Positions 61,138 through 64,000 of a DNA stretch of 64,000 nt are shown here, piece after piece. The stretch covers positions 124,001 through 188,000 of the forward strand of contig RCTD01000001.1 of the NCBI GenBank assembly GCA_014898415.1. Reading direction: 5' to 3'. The notes beneath the pieces were generated by a model. The model was not told the origin of the DNA. It searched no databases and saw only the letters and a list, made by a program, of their open reading frames with translations. Each line of letters opens with the position of its first letter. The stretch's first letter is position 1. The position numbers were made by a program, and so were the translations under genes. This stretch comes from Stromatinia cepivora. Lineage: Eukaryota; Ascomycota; Leotiomycetes; Helotiales; Sclerotiniaceae.

Positions 61138-61419
61138 TATTACAAATCGTGAACTATAGGAGGCTAATTATATGATATCTCTTATCTTCTATATCAATTT
61201 ATAAGCTGATCATTCATACATATGTATTACAAATCATACGATTTAGTATAGTAAAATGGTAACCCTAATAATGTATATGCATAACCCTACAATTTACAAA
61301 TAGGTATTTATATATATATATTTAGTCGCTTTTTACAAACCATAGTTCTTCAATTGTAGATTCTAAAGAATATAATTGACCCTGTTTATTCAGCTCTACT
61401 ACGGCTCTTGTACGTCACA
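61138..61419 (+). repeat. Gypsy 3' LTR
   Basis: 282 bp, more AT-shifted than 49877-50158; the first bases read TATTACAAATCGTGAACT where the other copy has TGTCACGAATCGTGAACC. Confidence 0.9.
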
Positions 61420-61833
61420 TTAATAATTTCATTAATTGTATCCAAAATATAAACAAAATCGATTCTATATTGCTTTTTGATTTTGATTTCAGAATTCCTA
61501 ATCAAAAAATTATATATCCATCTTTTTCCAAATAAAAGATTCTTTTTTTTTTATTTTGAAAAGATTTTCATCTATTTCCCTTATTTGTCGATATATAAAA
61601 CTAATATTCAATAACTTTTATACTAATATTTAATCTACCAATTTCTTTTTCTGAATTGAAATTATCTTTTATATATTTTAATATTCTTTTTTATAAAATA
61701 AACAATTGTAAATTCAATTTTGAAATATAATACAAGGAATTTTATATTCTAAACTAATCCAATATATAAATATACCATTTGCAATTGTATTAAGGATTAT
61801 GATAATATCATCTTCAATATATAAATTTGGCAT
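61420..61833 (-). pseudogene. Pogo/Fot1-type transposase, N-terminal remnant
   Basis: The minus-strand ATG at 61833 starts MPNLYIEDDIIIILNTIANG followed by LEYKIPCIIFQN, the pattern of the psq-type helix-turn-helix of pogo transposases. After stops, the second DNA-binding part is visible near 61440-61530 (GKRWIYNFLIRNSEIKIKK, then IDFVYI). The frame is cut by the gypsy LTR at 61419. The start lies about 150 bp inside the right inverted repeat, as usual for Fot1-like elements. Confidence 0.68.
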
Positions 61834-61939
61834 TTTGTAAATAATAATATATCCAAATTTCAGATCAATTAATTGAATGATTATTGAATTATTAAAGATT
61901 AAATAAGATAGAGTGCTCAAAGCAATAAGGCTTTTTGAA

Positions 61940-61981
61940 ATGGCCGAAATTAGGGGTGGCCGAAAAGTGGGGTATTAGACT
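61940..61981 (-). repeat. Right terminal inverted repeat of pogo-type element
   Basis: Reverse complement begins AGTCTAATACCCCACTTTTC and matches 19439-19480; followed by TA at 61982-61983. Confidence 0.85.
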
Positions 61982-62535
61982 TATACCTAGTATGCACTTC
62001 CAGTTCGGGAAATACTTATATCTGAGATATATCATGTATTAGTAGTGAGTAATGCCTGTGTCTGTGTCTATCATCTCGCCGTGCTGCGGAGAGGAGACGG
62101 TTCTGCTAAAGATATGTAATTTGTAACCACTGTGTTGATAGCTTCCCATGTACTTATTTAGTTTCATTTCCCACGCTATGAAAAGAGATATATTTATTCA
62201 CAAACTCAAATATTCACCACAAATATTTCACATCTTAATATCATAGGATACACAGACGATAGAAGATAATATTGCATTCTATGCTCGAGTGGAAAATACT
62301 ATTAACATTTCTCAAAATCCTCAAGTTTCTCAGACCTTCCTCCTTAAAAACCCCAACCCATTCCGTTCCCGTTCCCGTTATCATTGTTGCTTGAGCCAGA
62401 ATCCCATATGTATCCTTCATGTGCATTTGAGCATCACTTCCATCATCAAACCCGAAACTAAAACACCATCCATCTAACCATCCATTTCACCGAATCCCAT
62501 CCAGAGCCCCGAACCCAATTATCTCCATACCTCTA
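61982..62535. other. Intergenic region, return to normal base composition
   Basis: No gene is seen between the border of the transposon block and the transcription factor stop codon. It probably contains the 3' UTR of that gene. Confidence 0.5.
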
Positions 62536-64000
62536 TCAAAAACTCAGCAATCTCTTCATATGCGCACCCTTCTCACAATCACTAGGTATAGGAGGAAATT
62601 TTCCCTCCCTTGACTCAAAAATCCTTAGGATGCTCTTGACAGCAGTATAATAAGTTTCCGCGGTCCTCTCGAAACCAAGTGTATTCCATTCATCCGGATC
62701 TGCGGCAGATTTGATTTCATCCCAAACTACTTTCCAATTTCGCATGGCGAGTTTGAAAGGTGCAAGGAGTGAAGAAATAGATGTGGTGGGTAATTGAACC
62801 AAGGGATTACAGAACGTTGAGTTCCAGATATGAACGTAGAGAACTATAGAGGGTCAGCTGTATAGAAAATTTGGTAGACGAGAATAATCTTACTATGAAT
62901 AAGCATCTGCATATCTTGGGCAGTTAGGTTGCAGTTACATAACGGCATTAGGTTTTCCTCAGCAGTTTCCATAGGAGAGTATAGCAAAAGGAAAGCATCC
63001 TTCATCTTTATCTTCGGAAGGGGAAATCCCGAATGGATCCCCAAATCTTCGTACTTTGCAGCTTTGAAATATTGCTCATTGCTAGGAAATGGTAGATCTA
63101 TCTCTGCCCATTGAAGTCTTGGGGTAAGATTGTTAAATATGGCGAATGCGTTGTCAAGCATCATCATTATGCTTGCCGTTCTAATGTACGATTCTTTGCG
63201 AATCCAATCTCTAAATGAATCTTGATCTTTGATAACGAACCCAGGAGAATGTTGTACAGTATTTAATTCTAAGAAGCGGTAAATCTGCCCAATGTCAGCT
63301 CGGGCTTACGAAAAAGTGTGAATTATGGTACTCACGGATACTAATCTTGCAAAGCGTTGTTGCCTGACCCTTGTTCTTGCAATCTCGTTGCCTGTCCAGA
63401 ATTGGACAACTACAATAAGATACGCGCCCTGAAATTCCTCCAACTGGTATTGCAGCCATTCTTGAGATGAGTTGCCTGTACGCTCAGCATAAGTTCTACC
63501 GGGTAAGTCAAATTCATCATTAAACCCATTTATTGAGTAGATGTAGGTTTCTATAGTGTCCAGAAGGAGCTTTCCCTCCGCTGCCTCATTGGCCTCTGTA
63601 GAATACTAAAGATTCATTAGCCATTTAGCCCCGAAATAGTTCAGGTATGTTAAATTTGCTTACCATTGCACCAAGACTCATAATGGAAAGAACTAAGGGT
63701 AATGCAGCTGTGCACGGATCAAAAGTAGCTTCATGAACCATAGGTGCATGATGATGCCAATGCTTGAAATATAATTTGATATGCGCAGCAATGACATCGG
63801 CCGTTATGTGCTCAATTGCTTCAATGACTTCTTTTGATACAGCATTAGCTCCGACCTGTGAGCTTGCAGCATATCTCAACTTTTCCCGTATATCATAGGC
63901 GCGCTGCCCCAAGACATTCCGATCGTTGAACATTCCGTCCGGTGACCATGGAATAAAATTGTCTGAGGGCAACTGCCATCCATGCTTTTGTCTTTCGAAT
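62536..64000 (-). CDS. Fungal-specific transcription factor, C-terminal part (runs off the right edge)
   Basis: Four exons are visible: 63664 to beyond 64000, 63336-63605, 62894-63284 and 62536-62843. They are joined by introns of 58, 51 and 50 bp (GTAAGC...TTTAG, GTGAGT...GGGCAG, GTAAGA...CTATAG), all keeping frame. The sequence contains the start of the fungal transcription factor regulatory domain (PF04082 type): LYFKHWHHHAPMVHEATF, then LVLSIMSLGAM joined to YS by splicing. Helical middle-homology sequence follows (AYLIVVVQFWTGNE, SIMMMLDNAFAIF). The C-terminal exon ends ...HMKRLLSF. The DNA-binding domain, either Zn2Cys6 or C2H2, must lie upstream beyond the window, so the target pathway is unknown. 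It lies about 550 bp from the transposon block. Confidence 0.85.

Larger units (their letters stand above)
49877..61419 (+). mobile_element. Ty3/gypsy chromodomain element, split by two nested elements
   Basis: LTRs of exactly 282 bp at 49877-50158 and 61138-61419 in the same direction, starting TGTCACGAATCGTGAACCAC in the left copy. A G-rich polypurine tract (GAAGGGGGGGG) precedes the 3' LTR. Order inside: Gag, protease, reverse transcriptase, RNase H, integrase, chromodomain. That is the chromovirus branch of Ty3/gypsy. Removing the nested pogo element and the small LTR element leaves about 7 kb, the usual size. The 5-bp flanks differ (AATAT left, TTAAT right), so the pair may come from a rearrangement rather than a single insertion. 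Confidence 0.87.
19439..61981. mobile_element. AT-rich transposon block bounded by pogo/Fot1-type inverted repeats
   Basis: A 42-nt sequence at 19439-19480 is matched in inverted orientation at 61940-61981, with four differences, all transitions. Each copy is directly flanked by TA, the target duplication of Tc1/mariner/pogo elements. Just inside the right end lies the N-terminal part of a pogo-like transposase, and just inside the left end a decayed tail that could be its C-terminus, both on the minus strand. The simplest reading is one pogo element split open by about 40 kb of later insertions. The F-box pseudogene near the left end does not fit this well, so two separate truncated pogo copies remain possible. 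The whole block is AT-rich and nearly every frame is stop-ridden, consistent with RIP. Confidence 0.65.

Noticed and set aside
19500..61900. Nuclear copy of mitochondrial DNA, because of the very high AT content
   Set aside because: The readable proteins are transposase, integrase and reverse transcriptase with LTR/TIR borders; no respiratory-chain or mitochondrial rRNA sequence was seen.
19439..61981. Starship-type giant mobile element
   Set aside because: No tyrosine recombinase (DUF3435-like) captain gene is visible at either end, and the ends are pogo-type inverted repeats with TA duplications.

Overview
The window is nuclear DNA of a filamentous ascomycete, most likely a Leotiomycete close to Botrytis or Sclerotinia (inference from gene style; no database search was possible). 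The genes have short introns of about 48-80 bp with GTANGT-type donors and CTRAC/CTAAC branch points. They include a fungal-type phytochrome histidine kinase, small BTB proteins and a fungal-specific transcription factor. In the middle lies an AT-rich transposon graveyard showing the C-to-T/G-to-A decay typical of repeat-induced point mutation (RIP). I saw no tRNA, rRNA or CRISPR.

Left gene-bearing arm (1-19438): the start of an unknown gene running off the left edge (-), proteasome subunit alpha type 3/alpha7 (-), an unrecognised 275-residue protein (+), two related BTB/POZ proteins (both -, the second with a one-base frameshift), a secreted protein carrying two six-cysteine knottin-like modules (-), and a complete phytochrome hybrid histidine kinase (+). 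Between the proteasome gene and the unknown gene sits a pair of inverted 45-bp GC-rich repeats around an (ATGG)n tract.

Central block (19439-61981, about 42.5 kb): it begins and ends with matching 42-nt inverted repeats of a pogo/Fot1-type transposon, each next to a TA. Transposase remnants lie just inside both ends. Between them is a degraded F-box pseudogene and then a nest of elements, most delimited to the base by equal-length LTRs or TIRs and target-site duplications. These are solo LTRs (22071, 25913, 26573); a Tc1/mariner element (23991-25369); a copia element at 27232-47788 that landed in an older LTR of its own family and was later split by two further copia elements (28153-34979 and 37939-43420); an unidentified remnant (48005-49876); and a Ty3/gypsy chromodomain element (49877-61419) split by a second pogo element (52475-54657) and by a small pol-less LTR element (55575-57881). 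All their coding regions are broken by stops.

Right arm (61982-64000): ordinary GC content returns, with the 3' four exons of a fungal-specific transcription factor (-) that continues past the window. The gene arms are normal euchromatin; the central block looks like a heterochromatic, RIP-silenced transposon island, possibly pericentromeric (inference).
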